A stretch of DNA of 64,000 bases from Paraglaciecola sp. (GTDB lineage: Bacteria; Pseudomonadota; Gammaproteobacteria; Enterobacterales; Alteromonadaceae), in the NCBI GenBank assembly GCA_009993955.1, contig JAACSL010000013.1:1-64000 (forward strand), written 5' to 3'. Shown in pieces: positions 18,347 through 28,498 of this stretch. The notes below the pieces were generated by a model. It was not told the DNA's origin. It searched no databases and saw only the letters and a program-made list of their open reading frames with translations. Numbering within the stretch: the stretch's first letter is position 1; each line of letters begins with the position of its first letter. The position numbers and the translations under genes are program-made.

Positions 18347-18649
18347 TTTCAATTCCTTTAAAAATATTATGCTCCCGAAAATCGGAGCCAATAGTATAGC
18401 ATCAAGGTTTTTTAAATCTCAAAGTTTGTTTTGCTTAAAAAGTAAACAGTTGTAGGTTTGCCCCCTGTTTACGAGGGGGAGTATAGAGATACAAAATGAC
18501 GAATTTATTACTTTTGATGTTTAAAGTGAAAGATTAAGGCTGGCAACCCGCCTCGAATTTCTTGTACTCTTAAACACGGAGGCAAGGGCATTTGTTTATC
18601 ATATAGTTCCCCCTGCCATGTGTATGTTGTTCGTATAACGGAGAAAGTT

Positions 18650-19474
18650 ATGTTTGGATTAGATGCTGAAAAAATTCCTCAGCTTGTGGATACCTACGTG
18701 ATCCCCTGGTCAATTAACATCGTGATGGCTTTGGCTATCTATATCATTGGGCGGTTTATTGTTGGCATTATCGTCAACGTATTTGGCAAGGTACTTGCCC
18801 GCTCAAAATACGATGACATGTTAATCGATTTTGTTAAGGCTATTTTAAACGCGGTGCTCATGTTGTTTGTGATTGTTGCCGCCTTGGATCGTCTGGGTGT
18901 TGATACCACCTCTTTGGTGGCCATTTTAGGTGCTGCCGGTTTGGCCATCGGTTTGTCGTTGCAAGGTTCCTTACAAAACTTTGCGTCGGGTGTCATGTTA
19001 TTGGTGTTTCGCCCCTTTAAGGCCGGCGATTTTGTTGAAGCAGGTGGTACGGCTGGTGTGGTTAAAAGTATCAGCATTTTTACAACCATCATGACTACGC
19101 CTGATAACAAAGAAATCATTGTGCCCAATGGGGCCATCTACGGTGGCAACATCACTAACTTTTCAGCCAAACCAACCCGCCGAGTAGATATGGTTGTGGG
19201 TATCAGTTATGACAGCGATTTGAAGAAAGCCAAAAGCATACTGCAAGAAATGGTGGCGGCGGATGAACGCATTCTAAAAGACCCAGCCCCTACGGTAGCC
19301 GTGGCGGAGTTAGCAGACAGCAGTGTCAATTTTGTCGTGCGTCCTTGGGTAGCATCTGCCGATTTTTGGGGGGTTAAATTCGACTTCACCGAAGCGGTTA
19401 AACTGCGTTTTGATGCGGAAGGCATCACCATTCCATACCCGCAAATGGATGTTTACTTGCATAAATCTGAATAG
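18650..19474 (+). CDS. mscS: Small-conductance mechanosensitive channel MscS
   Basis: Homoheptameric inner-membrane channel that opens under membrane tension to release osmolytes. I start at the ATG 6 bases after GGAG, giving 274 residues (E. coli 286). There are three membrane helices, with the pore helix TM3 'AAGLAIGLSLQGSLQNFASGV' carrying the Gly/Ala packing pattern. The conserved beta-domain follows ('FKAGDFVEAGGTAGVVKSI', 'VPNGAIYGGNITNFS') and then the cytoplasmic cage. It stands next to mscL on the opposite strand, convergent, sharing a terminator. Confidence 0.95.
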   Translation: MFGLDAEKIPQLVDTYVIPWSINIVMALAIYIIGRFIVGIIVNVFGKVLARSKYDDMLIDFVKAILNAVLMLFVIVAALDRLGVDTTSLVAILGAAGLAIGLSLQGSLQNFASGVMLLVFRPFKAGDFVEAGGTAGVVKSISIFTTIMTTPDNKEIIVPNGAIYGGNITNFSAKPTRRVDMVVGISYDSDLKKAKSILQEMVAADERILKDPAPTVAVAELADSSVNFVVRPWVASADFWGVKFDFTEAVKLRFDAEGITIPYPQMDVYLHKSE

Positions 19475-19498
19475 ACGCTATTCAAGACTATCGACCCA

Positions 19499-19531
19499 TA
19501 AAAAAGCCAGGCACTTTGCCTGGCTTTTTTT
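19499..19531. terminator. Bidirectional terminator between mscS and mscL
   Basis: Stem AAAAAGCCAGGCA / TGCCTGGCTTTTTT with a 3-base loop, flanked by As on the left and Ts on the right, so it can serve both convergent genes. Confidence 0.85.
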
Positions 19532-19550
19532 ATGCGTATCTCAGGGACAT

Positions 19551-19958
19551 TTATTTTTTCAATAAATCCCGAATTTCAGCCAACAATACTTCTTGTTTGG
19601 GTGGCTCAGCAGGCGCTGGCGGTGGAGCAGGTGCTGCTTCTTCTTTTCTTTTCATGGAATTCATGGCTTTTACACCAACAAACACAGCAAAAGCGATAAT
19701 AATGAAGTCGATAACGGTTTGGATAAATTTACCCCATGCCAACACAACGGCTGGTGCATCACCTTGTGCTTCCTTTAAAACAAAAGCCAAATCAATGAAA
19801 TTTACACCGCCAAGGGCTAAACCCAATGGAGGCATGAGCACATCACCAACAAATGAGGCGACTATCTTTCCGAAGGCGGCACCGATGATGATACCAACAG
19901 CCATATCCACCACGTTACCCTTCATCGCAAACTGTTTGAACTCTGACGCAAAACTCAT
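19551..19958 (-). CDS. mscL: Large-conductance mechanosensitive channel MscL
   Basis: Pentameric emergency-release channel of the inner membrane. The 135 residues match E. coli MscL along their length: N-terminal helix '[28 protein letters not shown]', '[14 protein letters not shown]', the second membrane helix '[19 protein letters not shown]', and the C-terminal '[15 protein letters not shown]'. A Pro/Ala-rich linker ([12 protein letters not shown]) precedes the C-terminal bundle. AAGGA lies upstream of the ATG. Confidence 0.97.
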   Translation of the reverse strand: MSFASEFKQFAMKGNVVDMAVGIIIGAAFGKIVASFVGDVLMPPLGLALGGVNFIDLAFVLKEAQGDAPAVVLAWGKFIQTVIDFIIIAFAVFVGVKAMNSMKRKEEAAPAPPPAPAEPPKQEVLLAEIRDLLKK

Positions 19959-20080
19959 AATGCAATCCTTACTTAAAATGAAATCTGAACACTGCTGACT
20001 GACTATTCATCAGTGAATTGAGTCTATCTGATGCGTATTCAGGGCACAAACAGAATTGTTACAATTCTGTTTTGCTTGTC

Positions 20081-20884
20081 TTATGATTTTGTACACTTAG
20101 GTTTAGTACCTGATTTTGCATACATTTTATCTGCTTCGGCCATGTTCTCTTGTAATGTCGCAATGCGAGTACTGGGTAATGGATGGGTTGACAATAATTC
20201 TGGTTGACGTTGACCACCGCTAGCTTTGGCCATGTTTTCCCATAAATTGACAGCTTGTTTGGGTTCAAAGCCAGATTCAGCCATAAGCTTTAAACCAATA
20301 AGATCCGCCTCCGTTTCATGGGTACGACTGAAAGGCAGTTCTACACCAACTTGTACACCAACACCGATGGCCGCCATGATTAAATTATTGTTGGCGATTT
20401 GATTGGTTTTAAGTAGTTGGTTAGTCACTTCCATACCAACGCCGATCAAGGTACTGCTCGACATCCTCTCGTTACCGTGTTCAGCGATAACATGACCCAC
20501 TTCATGACCAATAACGGCGGCTAACTGTGCCTGATTTTCGGTGACGGCTAACAGCCCGCTGTAAACACCTATTTTTCCCCCCGGCAGGGCAAAGGCATTG
20601 ACTTGAGGATCGTCGAAGACCACCACTTCCCAAGCGCCATCAAATACTGATTTTGGCACATGTTGGGTAATGGCTTCCGCCACGCAAAGTACAAAATGGT
20701 TAGTGACTACCTTGTCGGAGACTTTCTGTTCAGATTTCATGCCATCAAATGCTTGTTGTCCCATGCCAGCCAATTGTTGGCTGGAATACAATTTGAGTTG
20801 ATTACGTCCGAGGGGGGATTTGGCGCAGCTAGTGCTGAGCAAAATAATGGGTAGCAACAACAAGATTTTTTTCGAAAAAGCCAT
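20081..20884 (-). CDS. M48-family metallopeptidase lipoprotein (LoiP/YggG-like)
   Basis: A 267-residue exported zinc protease. The start at MAFSKKILLLLPIILLSTSC is 9 bases from a GGA, while an upstream ATG is too close to it. The lipobox STSC predicts lipid anchoring. The zinc motif is HEVGHVIAEH and the third ligand lies in 'ETEADLIGLKLMAESGF'; 'STHPLPSTRI' near the C-terminus is the usual M48 signature. E. coli LoiP (YggG), a homologue encoded near tktA, cleaves outer-membrane proteins under low osmolarity; here metK lies between this gene and tkt. Confidence 0.88.
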   Translation of the reverse strand: MAFSKKILLLLPIILLSTSCAKSPLGRNQLKLYSSQQLAGMGQQAFDGMKSEQKVSDKVVTNHFVLCVAEAITQHVPKSVFDGAWEVVVFDDPQVNAFALPGGKIGVYSGLLAVTENQAQLAAVIGHEVGHVIAEHGNERMSSSTLIGVGMEVTNQLLKTNQIANNNLIMAAIGVGVQVGVELPFSRTHETEADLIGLKLMAESGFEPKQAVNLWENMAKASGGQRQPELLSTHPLPSTRIATLQENMAEADKMYAKSGTKPKCTKS

Positions 20885-21017
20885 GACGATCATTCCAGCA
20901 ATATTTTAGAGCCTGAATCTTACCCTGCAATGCCTGTGTCGTTAAGCGTAAGTTCAGATAATGGCGACTATTTTCCTTGTCATAGCTGGCGAAACACACT
21001 CACTACATGGATTTCTT

Positions 21018-21488
21018 ATGACAGCCAAATCACGTTTTTTCATTGCCTCAATGATGGCCTCGAGTTTATTGAGTTGTGCAAGTAATTCACAAGTGGATGT
21101 GCAAGCTAGAAACCAATTTGTCACGCAATTTTATGCCTTGGTTACGACGGTGGAAAAAGTGAAATTTAAATCGTATGCGGGAGAGGGGGCGGCCATTGGG
21201 GCACTGGATGGCGCATTGAGTAATGCCAGAGGTGATGCCGGCGATATGTTAGCTGGCGCCATAGTAGGTGGCTTTTTTGGCGGCATGCTCACCGCTTTAC
21301 TTGAAGGCAGTAATATTGGCTATGAGTACCAACTGCAAGCGGTTGACGGTGATAGCGTGAATGTCATTATTGATGAACGTGCCGCTGACATTGGCGATTG
21401 CGTTAGGGTAAGAGTGGCAGGTGATGTGCGCATCAGCAAACGACCCATGTACCAATGTGATGATGCAAGCGAGGATGGCGCAGACTAG
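21018..21488 (+). CDS. Glycine-zipper lipoprotein (SlyB-like)
   Basis: Start placed at 'MTAKSRFFIASMMASSLLSC' with lipobox LLSC, giving 156 residues; the upstream in-frame start would precede the signal peptide with unrelated sequence. A Gly/Ala-rich segment about residues 52-95 ('GEGAAIGALDGAL...GAIVGGFFGGMLTALLEG') forms a glycine-zipper membrane hairpin of the SlyB/Rick_17kDa type. A beta-rich C-terminal domain with paired Cys follows. It is probably an outer-membrane lipoprotein supporting envelope integrity. It is divergent from the M48 protease gene and convergent with metK. Confidence 0.65.
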   Translation: MTAKSRFFIASMMASSLLSCASNSQVDVQARNQFVTQFYALVTTVEKVKFKSYAGEGAAIGALDGALSNARGDAGDMLAGAIVGGFFGGMLTALLEGSNIGYEYQLQAVDGDSVNVIIDERAADIGDCVRVRVAGDVRISKRPMYQCDDASEDGAD

Positions 21489-21522
21489 TGTTTATCTAAC
21501 AGGCTGGGTTTATTATTCAACC

Positions 21523-21547
21523 AAAAACGCCCAATCGGGCGTTTTTT
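21523..21547. terminator. Bidirectional terminator between lipoprotein gene and metK
   Basis: Stem AAAACGCCC / GGGCGTTTT with loop AATC, followed by TTTT on the right and preceded by As on the left; it fits both converging genes. Confidence 0.85.
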
Positions 21548-21572
21548 ACTACTCAGAATTGCTACGCAATAT

Positions 21573-22718
21573 TTACGCGTCAGCGCGCAAGGCTTCAGCT
21601 TTATCGGTTTTTTCCCAAGGGAATTCATCACGTCCAAAGTGGCCATAGGCTGCTGTTGCCTGATATATAGGACGCTCCAAGTCGAGCATTTTAATCAAGC
21701 CATAGGGGCGCAGGTCAAAGTGCTGGCGCACCAAGGCAATAAGACGCTCATGTGATACGTTGCCTGTGCCAAAGGTTTCAATGTTGATGGAAGTCGGCTC
21801 TGCCACGCCAATGGCATACGAAACCTGAATTTCACAGCGCTCGGCTAATCCTGCTGCCACGATGTTTTTTGCTACGTAACGACCGGCATAGGCCGCAGAG
21901 CGATCCACTTTGGATGGATCTTTACCTGAAAATGCCCCACCGCCGTGACGCGCCATACCACCATAGGTGTCCACGATAATTTTTCGACCAGTCAAACCAC
22001 AGTCACCCATCGGGCCGCCAATCACAAAACGGCCAGTCGGGTTAATAAAATACTTGGTTTTTGCGTTTAACCATTTGGCTGGCAGCACGGGTTTGATGAT
22101 TTCTTCCATCACCGCTTCACGCAAATCAGCGGTACTGATGGAATCACAATGCTGGGTAGACAGTACTACCGCATCGATACCAATGGGTTGATTATTTTCA
22201 TAGATGAAGGTGACTTGGCTTTTTGCATCGGGTCTTAACCAACTGAGCTGACCATTTTTACGCACTTCAGCTTGTTTTTTTACCAGCAGATGGGAGTAGG
22301 TGATGGGAGCGGGCATTAATACTTCTGTTTCGCTGCTGGCATAACCAAACATCAAGCCTTGGTCACCGGCACCTTGTTCTTCTGGTGTGCTGCGGTCAAC
22401 ACCTTGATTGATATCGGGACTCTGCTTACCAATGGCATTTAAGACCGCACATGAATCAGCATCAAAGCCCATATCTGAATGGGTATAACCGATTTCCTTA
22501 ACCGTTTTGCGCGTTAGTTCTTCAATGTCTACCCAGGCTGTGGTTGTCACCTCACCACCGACTAAAACCATGCCCGTTTTGACAAAGGTTTCACAGGCGA
22601 CACGGGCTTTAGGATCCTGAGTCAAAATGGCATCTAATACGGCATCAGAAATTTGATCCGCTATTTTGTCGGGGTGTCCTTCAGACACTGACTCAGAGGT
22701 AAAAAGATTCGTTGTCAT
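21573..22718 (-). CDS. metK: S-adenosylmethionine synthetase
   Basis: Makes SAM from methionine and ATP. From the chosen ATG ('[22 protein letters not shown]') it is 381 residues, near E. coli's 384. Landmarks include [12 protein letters not shown], '[12 protein letters not shown]', the P-loop-like '[20 protein letters not shown]' and '[10 protein letters not shown]'. A longer in-frame start 12 codons upstream is not conserved. MetJ-like operator boxes lie about 75-105 bases upstream, as expected for a methionine-regulon gene. Its neighbours rsmE, gshB and the M48 protease are also near metK in E. coli. Confidence 0.97.
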   Translation of the reverse strand: MTTNLFTSESVSEGHPDKIADQISDAVLDAILTQDPKARVACETFVKTGMVLVGGEVTTTAWVDIEELTRKTVKEIGYTHSDMGFDADSCAVLNAIGKQSPDINQGVDRSTPEEQGAGDQGLMFGYASSETEVLMPAPITYSHLLVKKQAEVRKNGQLSWLRPDAKSQVTFIYENNQPIGIDAVVLSTQHCDSISTADLREAVMEEIIKPVLPAKWLNAKTKYFINPTGRFVIGGPMGDCGLTGRKIIVDTYGGMARHGGGAFSGKDPSKVDRSAAYAGRYVAKNIVAAGLAERCEIQVSYAIGVAEPTSINIETFGTGNVSHERLIALVRQHFDLRPYGLIKMLDLERPIYQATAAYGHFGRDEFPWEKTDKAEALRADA

Positions 22719-22790
22719 GGTGTTACCTTGGATTATTAAGTGGCGGTATAGCAACCGAAAGTCGCTATTTTAACGCATCAGTTTAAAAAT

Positions 22791-22822
22791 ACCAGTCTTT
22801 CCGTCTAGACGTCCAAACGGCC
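22791..22822. promoter_or_regulatory. MetJ-type met-box array upstream of metK
   Basis: Four contiguous 8-mers ACCAGTCT, TTCCGTCT, AGACGTCC and AAACGGCC match the MetJ consensus AGACGTCT at 5, 5, 7 and 5 positions. One strong box with weaker flanking boxes is how MetJ operators usually look. The array is 73 bases upstream of the leftward metK start. Confidence 0.6.
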
Positions 22823-22991
22823 GTGTAAACTAATGCGCACAAGTAAAAAACAACAGCCAAAAATCATCTATGATGATACAAAAAGCATTGAAGTTGGCGG
22901 AAGCCTAATACAGAATGCAACACTTTTTGGATCTATCACCTTATTCATGTCAAGGGTGATAGTGTTAAAAATTAACCAGTCAGGAGACAAC

Positions 22992-24989
22992 ATGCCTTCA
23001 CGTCAACAACTTGCCAACGCCATTCGCGCCTTGAGTATGGATGCCGTCCAACAAGCTAATTCTGGTCACCCCGGTGCACCCATGGGCATGGCAGATATCG
23101 CTCAAGTACTGTGGGGGGATTTTTTGCAGCACAACCCACGCAATCCAAAGTGGCCGAATCGTGACCGTTTTGTGATGTCGAATGGGCATGGGTCGATGTT
23201 GGTGTATTCGTTGCTGCATTTGACTGGTTATGATTTGCCTATTGAAGAGTTGAAGAATTTTCGTCAACTGCACTCTAAAACCCCAGGTCACCCTGAATAT
23301 GGTTATGCCCCCGGTGTGGAGACAACGACAGGCCCATTAGGGCAGGGGATCAGCAACGCGGTAGGTATGGCGATTGCCGAAAAAACCTTAGCCGCGCAAT
23401 TCAATCGCGACGACCATCAAATCGTTGACCATTTCACTTATTGCTTTTTAGGTGACGGTTGTTTAATGGAAGGGATCAGCCACGAAGCATGTTCGCTTGC
23501 GGGCACCTTGGGCCTAGGTAAACTTATTGCCTTTTGGGATGACAATGGTATTTCTATCGATGGCCATGTAGAAGGCTGGTTTACCGACAATACCCCAGCT
23601 CGGTTTGAATCCTATGGTTGGCATGTGATTGCCAACGTAGACGGCCATGATGCACAAGCCGTGAGCGCTGCCATCACGGCTGCAAAAGCCCAGACCGATA
23701 AACCCACCTTAATTTGTTGTAAAACGATTATCGGTTTCGGTTCTCCGAACAAATCAGGTAGTCATGATAGCCATGGTTCACCGCTCGGGCAGGATGAAAT
23801 TGCGGCAACACGCGAATTTTTAAAATGGCCACACGCCCCTTTTCATGTGCCAGCCGATATTTATGCACAGTGGGATGCAAAAGAAGCGGGTGAAAAACAA
23901 GAAGCTCAGTGGCAGCAAGCGTTTGCTGCCTATAGCCAAGCCTATCCTGAATTGGCAAGTGAATTTACCCGACGTGTGAATGGCCAATTGCCAGCCGATT
24001 TTGCGGCAAAAGCTGATGAATTCATCGCCTTGTCACAAACCAAAGCTGAGAATATCGCCAGTCGTAAATCGTCACAAAATTCAATTCAAGCCTTTGCAAC
24101 TTTATTGCCTGAAATACTCGGTGGATCTGCGGATCTCGCTGGCTCAAACTTAACCTTATGGTCAGGGGCAAAAGGCATATCTGCGCAAGATCCCAGCGGT
24201 AACTATGTGTATTATGGCGTGCGTGAATTCGGCATGAGTGGGATCATGAACGGTATTGGTTTACATGGCGGATTCCGTCCTTTTGGTGCCACCTTTTTAA
24301 TGTTCATGGAATATGCGCGCAACGCCGTGCGTATGGCCGCATTGATGGGTATCCCCAACATTTTTGTTTACACCCATGACTCTATTGGGCAAGGGGAAGA
24401 CGGACCAACACACCAACCCATTGAACAGGTGGCTAACCTACGTTTGACTCCAAATTTAAGTACTTGGCGGCCATGTGATGGCGCTGAAACAGCGGTGGCA
24501 TGGAAGGCCGCTATCATGCGCACTGATGGCCCTTCTGCCCTGATTTTTAGCCGTCAGAACCTCGTTGCCCAGGCTCGCGACACAGAGCAAGTGGCTGCGA
24601 TAGCAAGAGGTGGCTACGTGCTAGTGGATTGTGCGGGACAACCGCAGGTTATTTTGATTGCCACGGGCTCTGAAGTGAACATTGCAGTAGAAGCAGCCAA
24701 AACATTGGCGGCAGAAAGCGTGAGCGCACGCGTAGTGTCGATGCCAAATACCGGTGTATTTGACCAGCAAGATGCAAGCTATCGTGAATCCGTGTTACCC
24801 AAAGCAGTGAGCAAACGCGTGGCTGTGGAAGCGGCCCACGTGGACTTTTGGCATAAATACGTCGGCTTTGACGGTGCCATTGTTGGTATGTCTACCTTTG
24901 GTGAATCTGCACCAGGCGGCGTATTGTTAAAACACTTTGGCATCACCAGCGATGCGGTGGTTGCCGCCGCCAAATCCATCTTGAATTAA
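22992..24989 (+). CDS. tkt: Transketolase
   Basis: Thiamine-diphosphate enzyme of the non-oxidative pentose phosphate pathway, moving two-carbon units between sugar phosphates. The start '[21 protein letters not shown]' follows AGGAGA by 4 bases and gives 665 residues (E. coli TktA 663). It shows '[14 protein letters not shown]', the TPP motif beginning '[13 protein letters not shown]', 'DDNGISIDG', '[17 protein letters not shown]' and '[16 protein letters not shown]'. An in-frame extension of 53 codons upstream is not transketolase-like. It has its own terminator before epd. Confidence 0.97.
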   Translation: MPSRQQLANAIRALSMDAVQQANSGHPGAPMGMADIAQVLWGDFLQHNPRNPKWPNRDRFVMSNGHGSMLVYSLLHLTGYDLPIEELKNFRQLHSKTPGHPEYGYAPGVETTTGPLGQGISNAVGMAIAEKTLAAQFNRDDHQIVDHFTYCFLGDGCLMEGISHEACSLAGTLGLGKLIAFWDDNGISIDGHVEGWFTDNTPARFESYGWHVIANVDGHDAQAVSAAITAAKAQTDKPTLICCKTIIGFGSPNKSGSHDSHGSPLGQDEIAATREFLKWPHAPFHVPADIYAQWDAKEAGEKQEAQWQQAFAAYSQAYPELASEFTRRVNGQLPADFAAKADEFIALSQTKAENIASRKSSQNSIQAFATLLPEILGGSADLAGSNLTLWSGAKGISAQDPSGNYVYYGVREFGMSGIMNGIGLHGGFRPFGATFLMFMEYARNAVRMAALMGIPNIFVYTHDSIGQGEDGPTHQPIEQVANLRLTPNLSTWRPCDGAETAVAWKAAIMRTDGPSALIFSRQNLVAQARDTEQVAAIARGGYVLVDCAGQPQVILIATGSEVNIAVEAAKTLAAESVSARVVSMPNTGVFDQQDASYRESVLPKAVSKRVAVEAAHVDFWHKYVGFDGAIVGMSTFGESAPGGVLLKHFGITSDAVVAAAKSILN

Positions 24990-25030
24990 CAATAAAATGC
25001 CTTTAAGTCAGGCACAGAGTTCTATATTCT

Positions 25031-25062
25031 AAGGCGCTTTTTAGCGCCTTATTTTTTATTTT
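25031..25062 (+). terminator. Rho-independent terminator of tkt
   Basis: Perfect stem AAGGCGC / GCGCCTT with loop TTTTTA, followed by ATTTTTTATTTT. Confidence 0.85.
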
Positions 25063-25156
25063 GACCTTAAGTGAAGTGGGTTTCGGTTTTTCTGACTTAA
25101 ACTGAAGTAGACCAACTTGGGGCTTGGTATTAGCAGAGAAGATATAAACGGGCACT

Positions 25157-26167
25157 ATGTTAAGAATAGCGATAAATGGGTTTGGTCGGGTTGGGCGCAG
25201 TGTGTTGCGGGCCCTGTATGAAAGTGGCCGCAATCAGCGTATACAGGTGGTGGCCATCAATGAATTAGCCGGGCCAGAAGGGATCGCCCACTTACTTAAA
25301 TATGACACCGCTCATGGTCGCTTTGCTTATCCGGTGTCCCTCAATCAACACACACTTACTGTAGCAGGCGATACCATTAGCTTGTTACATCACCGTGATA
25401 TTGCCAGTCTTCCTTGGCAGTCGATGGACATTGATTTAGTGCTGGAATGCTCTGGGGTACACGCAGACCGTGCGGCAGGCCAACAACACTTAGAGCAAGG
25501 CGCCAAAAAGGTGTTATTTTCACAGCCGTGCACCCCTGATATGGATGCCACGGTGATTTTTGGCATTAATGACAAGCAACTGAGCGCACAGGATCGCATT
25601 GTGTCCAATGGTTCCTGCACCACCAATTGCATTGTGCCGGTTATCCAGGTGCTGGATGATGCCTTTGGTGTACAAAGCGGTACGATCACCACCATCCATT
25701 CATCCATGCATGACCAACAAGTGATTGATGCCTATCATCCAGATTTGCGGCGTACCCGCGCCGCCAGTCAATCCATTATTCCTGTGGATACTAAGCTGGC
25801 AGTCGGGATAGAGCGCATATTGCCTAAATTTGCCGGGCGCTTTGAAGCCATTGCGGTACGCGTGCCAACCATCAATGTCAGTGCCATGGATTTAAGTGTA
25901 ACTCTCGATGCCGCCGTGAGCATTAAAGACGTTAATCAGGTGTTTAAATTAGCCAGAGACGGCTCCCTAGCCGGGATCTTAGACTATATTGATGAGCCTT
26001 TGGTTTCAGTGGACTTTAATCATGATCCACATTCCTGCATAGTGGATGCAAATCAAACGCGGGTGAGCCACAAACATTTGTTGAAAACCCTAGTGTGGTG
26101 TGACAACGAATGGGGATTTGCCAACAGAATGTTAGATACCGCATTGGCCATGTTTCCTGAGGCCTAG
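25157..26167 (+). CDS. epd: D-erythrose-4-phosphate dehydrogenase
   Basis: NAD-dependent oxidation of erythrose 4-phosphate to 4-phosphoerythronate, the first step of the DXP-dependent pyridoxal phosphate pathway. The 336 residues follow E. coli Epd rather than GapA: '[20 protein letters not shown]', '[13 protein letters not shown]', the active-site '[13 protein letters not shown]' and '[23 protein letters not shown]'. It heads an epd-pgk-aldolase operon as in E. coli; pgk starts 36 bases after its stop. Confidence 0.95.
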   Translation: MLRIAINGFGRVGRSVLRALYESGRNQRIQVVAINELAGPEGIAHLLKYDTAHGRFAYPVSLNQHTLTVAGDTISLLHHRDIASLPWQSMDIDLVLECSGVHADRAAGQQHLEQGAKKVLFSQPCTPDMDATVIFGINDKQLSAQDRIVSNGSCTTNCIVPVIQVLDDAFGVQSGTITTIHSSMHDQQVIDAYHPDLRRTRAASQSIIPVDTKLAVGIERILPKFAGRFEAIAVRVPTINVSAMDLSVTLDAAVSIKDVNQVFKLARDGSLAGILDYIDEPLVSVDFNHDPHSCIVDANQTRVSHKHLLKTLVWCDNEWGFANRMLDTALAMFPEA

Positions 26168-26203
26168 GTGGGCAGAATTTTTGTAACTTTGATAAGGTGA
26201 ATT

Positions 26204-27370
26204 ATGACAATTTTAAAGATGGTCGATCTGGACCTAAGTAACAAACGAGTATTGATCCGTGAAGATCTGAATGTGCCGGTGAAAGACGGCAAGGTTACCT
26301 CAGACGCGCGTATCAAAGCCGCGCTACCTACCTTAAAAATGGCCTTAGACGCGGGGGCAAAAGTGATGGTCATGTCACACTTGGGGCGGCCAGTCGAGGG
26401 TGAGTTCGATGAACAATATTCCTTACAACCTGTGGTGGATTATTTGGCTGCAGCCATTAATTATCCCGTGCGCCTAGCCAGTGATTATCTTTCAGGCCTT
26501 GAATTAAATAGCGGCGAATTAGTGATTTTGGAAAACGTGCGTTTTAATCCGGGTGAAGGCAAAGACGACATAAGCTTGTCGAAACAATACGCGGCGCTGT
26601 GTGATATCTATGTCATGGATGCCTTTGGTACAGCTCACCGCGCTCAAGCCTCAACCCATGGTGCAGGCAAATATGCCCCCGTCGCGTGTGCAGGGCCATT
26701 GTTGGCTAGCGAGCTCGAGGCACTTGGCAAGGCCTTAGATAATCCAGCTCGCCCCATGGTAGCCGTAGTAGGGGGCTCTAAGGTGTCCACCAAGTTGACG
26801 GTACTTGATGCATTATCGAAAATAGCTGATCAACTCATCGTTGGCGGGGGCATCTCCAATACCTTTATCGCCGCTCGTGGTTTTAATGTGGGTAAGTCTT
26901 TACATGAAAAAGACTTGATCCCCGAAGCACAGCGTTTAATGGCAAATTTAGACATCCCCGACGCAACTGATGTAAGAATAGGGAAAGAGTTTTCTGACAC
27001 CGCCCTAGCGGTAGTGAAAAATGTTGACCAAGTCGCCGATGACGAAGAAATCATGGATTATGGGCCTCAGACGGCCGAGGCGGTGGCCGAAGTATTGAAA
27101 GGGGCAAAAACCATTTTATGGAATGGCCCATGTGGCGTGTTTGAGTTTGAAAATTTCGCCAAAGGCACTGAAGTTGTTGCAAGGGCGATTGCCGCCAGTG
27201 ATGCATTTTCTATCGCCGGAGGTGGTGATACCTTGGCCGCCATCGATAAATGGGACTTAGCCGATAAAATATCGTACATTTCTACTGGAGGCGGTGCCTT
27301 CCTAGAATTTGTGGAAGGCAAGGTACTGCCTGCTGTGGCGATGTTAGAAGCCAGAGCTGCTGGTAAATAA
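26204..27370 (+). CDS. pgk: Phosphoglycerate kinase
   Basis: Glycolytic and gluconeogenic enzyme transferring phosphate from 1,3-bisphosphoglycerate to ADP. The 388 residues have the N-terminal substrate site '[16 protein letters not shown]', '[11 protein letters not shown]', '[13 protein letters not shown]', '[13 protein letters not shown]' and the nucleotide-binding '[12 protein letters not shown]'. It sits between epd and a class I aldolase gene. A small hairpin (AGAGTT / AACTCT near 27393-27407) lies in the 100-base gap before the aldolase and might modulate readthrough. Confidence 0.97.
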   Translation: MTILKMVDLDLSNKRVLIREDLNVPVKDGKVTSDARIKAALPTLKMALDAGAKVMVMSHLGRPVEGEFDEQYSLQPVVDYLAAAINYPVRLASDYLSGLELNSGELVILENVRFNPGEGKDDISLSKQYAALCDIYVMDAFGTAHRAQASTHGAGKYAPVACAGPLLASELEALGKALDNPARPMVAVVGGSKVSTKLTVLDALSKIADQLIVGGGISNTFIAARGFNVGKSLHEKDLIPEAQRLMANLDIPDATDVRIGKEFSDTALAVVKNVDQVADDEEIMDYGPQTAEAVAEVLKGAKTILWNGPCGVFEFENFAKGTEVVARAIAASDAFSIAGGGDTLAAIDKWDLADKISYISTGGGAFLEFVEGKVLPAVAMLEARAAGK

Positions 27371-27470
27371 ACGCATTTTTAATCCAATAAGAAGAGTTAA
27401 AAACTCTCAAACTTTACCTATGTAACCTACCCGTCACACAACGTGGCGACTACAAGAAGGAGTGTTGTAC

Positions 27471-28370
27471 ATGGCATCACCAGCACAAATGGCTATGCTT
27501 GAGAAAATTCGTCGTGAGCTTGGTTTTATTGCCGCGCTAGACCAAAGTGGTGGTAGTACGCCCAAAGCATTGAAACTCTATGGTGTAGACGAATCTGAAT
27601 ATGCAGGGGAAGAAGAAATGTATCGCAAGGTACATGATATGCGCACACGCATTGTCACTTCACCGGTGTTTAATGGCAAACGCGTACTTGGGGCCATTTT
27701 ATTTGAAAATACCCTAGATCGTTCCATCGAAGGTTTGGCGTCGGCCAATTACTTGTGGCAAGTAAAAAATGTTGTACCGTTTTTGAAAGTGGATAAAGGC
27801 TTAGAAGCCGAAGTAAATGGTGCTCAGTTGCTCAAAGCCATGCCAGACTTGGATGCACTGTTGGCCAAAGCCAATCAACAAAACGTATTTGGTACTAAAA
27901 TGCGCTCAGTGATCAAACTCGCTAATGCCAAGGGAGTAGAAGCGGTGGTTGCGCAACAATTTGCGGTTGCCAAGCAGATCCTTGCTGCCGGTTTGATGCC
28001 CATTATTGAGCCAGAAGTCGATATTCATAGTCCTGAGAAAGCGGCCGCAGAAGCCTTGTTAAAAGCTTCGTTAATCAAGCACTTGGATAGCTTAGATGCT
28101 GGCCAGCAAGTTATGTTTAAAGTGACTTTGCCAGAAACGGCAGACTTCTACCAAGAACTGGTTAAGCACCCTAAAGTACTGAAAATGGTTGCTTTGTCAG
28201 GAGGTTACAGTCGCGACGAAGCAAACCAACGCCTTGCGCAAAATCATGGCATGATCGCCAGCTTCTCTCGCGCGCTAACGGAAGGCATTAGTGCCAAGCA
28301 AAGCGCCGCAGAATTTGACGCTGCCTTAGATGAAACCATTGAAAGCATTTATCAGGCCTCGCGTAGTTAA
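27471..28370 (+). CDS. fda: Class I fructose-bisphosphate aldolase
   Basis: Cleaves fructose 1,6-bisphosphate by a Schiff-base mechanism without metal. The start at 'MASPAQMAMLEKIRRELGF' follows AAGGAG by about 9 bases, giving 299 residues. It matches the staphylococcal Fda type closely: 'GFIAALDQSGGSTPKALK', 'DMRTRIVTSP', 'VPFLKVDKGL', 'IIEPEVDI', and the likely Schiff-base Lys in 'VMFKVTLPE'. In E. coli this operon position is held by the unrelated class II zinc enzyme FbaA, so the aldolase class has been exchanged here. Confidence 0.93.
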   Translation: MASPAQMAMLEKIRRELGFIAALDQSGGSTPKALKLYGVDESEYAGEEEMYRKVHDMRTRIVTSPVFNGKRVLGAILFENTLDRSIEGLASANYLWQVKNVVPFLKVDKGLEAEVNGAQLLKAMPDLDALLAKANQQNVFGTKMRSVIKLANAKGVEAVVAQQFAVAKQILAAGLMPIIEPEVDIHSPEKAAAEALLKASLIKHLDSLDAGQQVMFKVTLPETADFYQELVKHPKVLKMVALSGGYSRDEANQRLAQNHGMIASFSRALTEGISAKQSAAEFDAALDETIESIYQASRS

Positions 28371-28395
28371 GCTTGAGGTTGAGCATCAACGACAC

Positions 28396-28422
28396 AACCG
28401 GGCCTGGCCCGGTTTTTTATTT
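28396..28422 (+). terminator. Rho-independent terminator of the epd-pgk-fda operon
   Basis: GC-rich stem AACCGGGCC / GGCCCGGTT with minimal loop, followed by TTTTATTTTTT, 26 bases after the fda stop. Confidence 0.85.
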
Positions 28423-28498
28423 TTTACTTTGCAGTGCAGTATTTTACGCTATGATTGAGCCAGTCATTGTGATTGATTTGGGATCGTGAGCTGTTTAT

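Noticed and set aside
19516..19998. A 160-codon frame on the plus strand across mscL.
   Set aside because: Antisense shadow of the clearly conserved mscL gene; the translation is low-complexity.
22833..22991. Extended start of transketolase by 53 codons.
   Set aside because: The extension is not transketolase-like, and the ATG at 22992 has an AGGAGA site and matches the family N-terminus.
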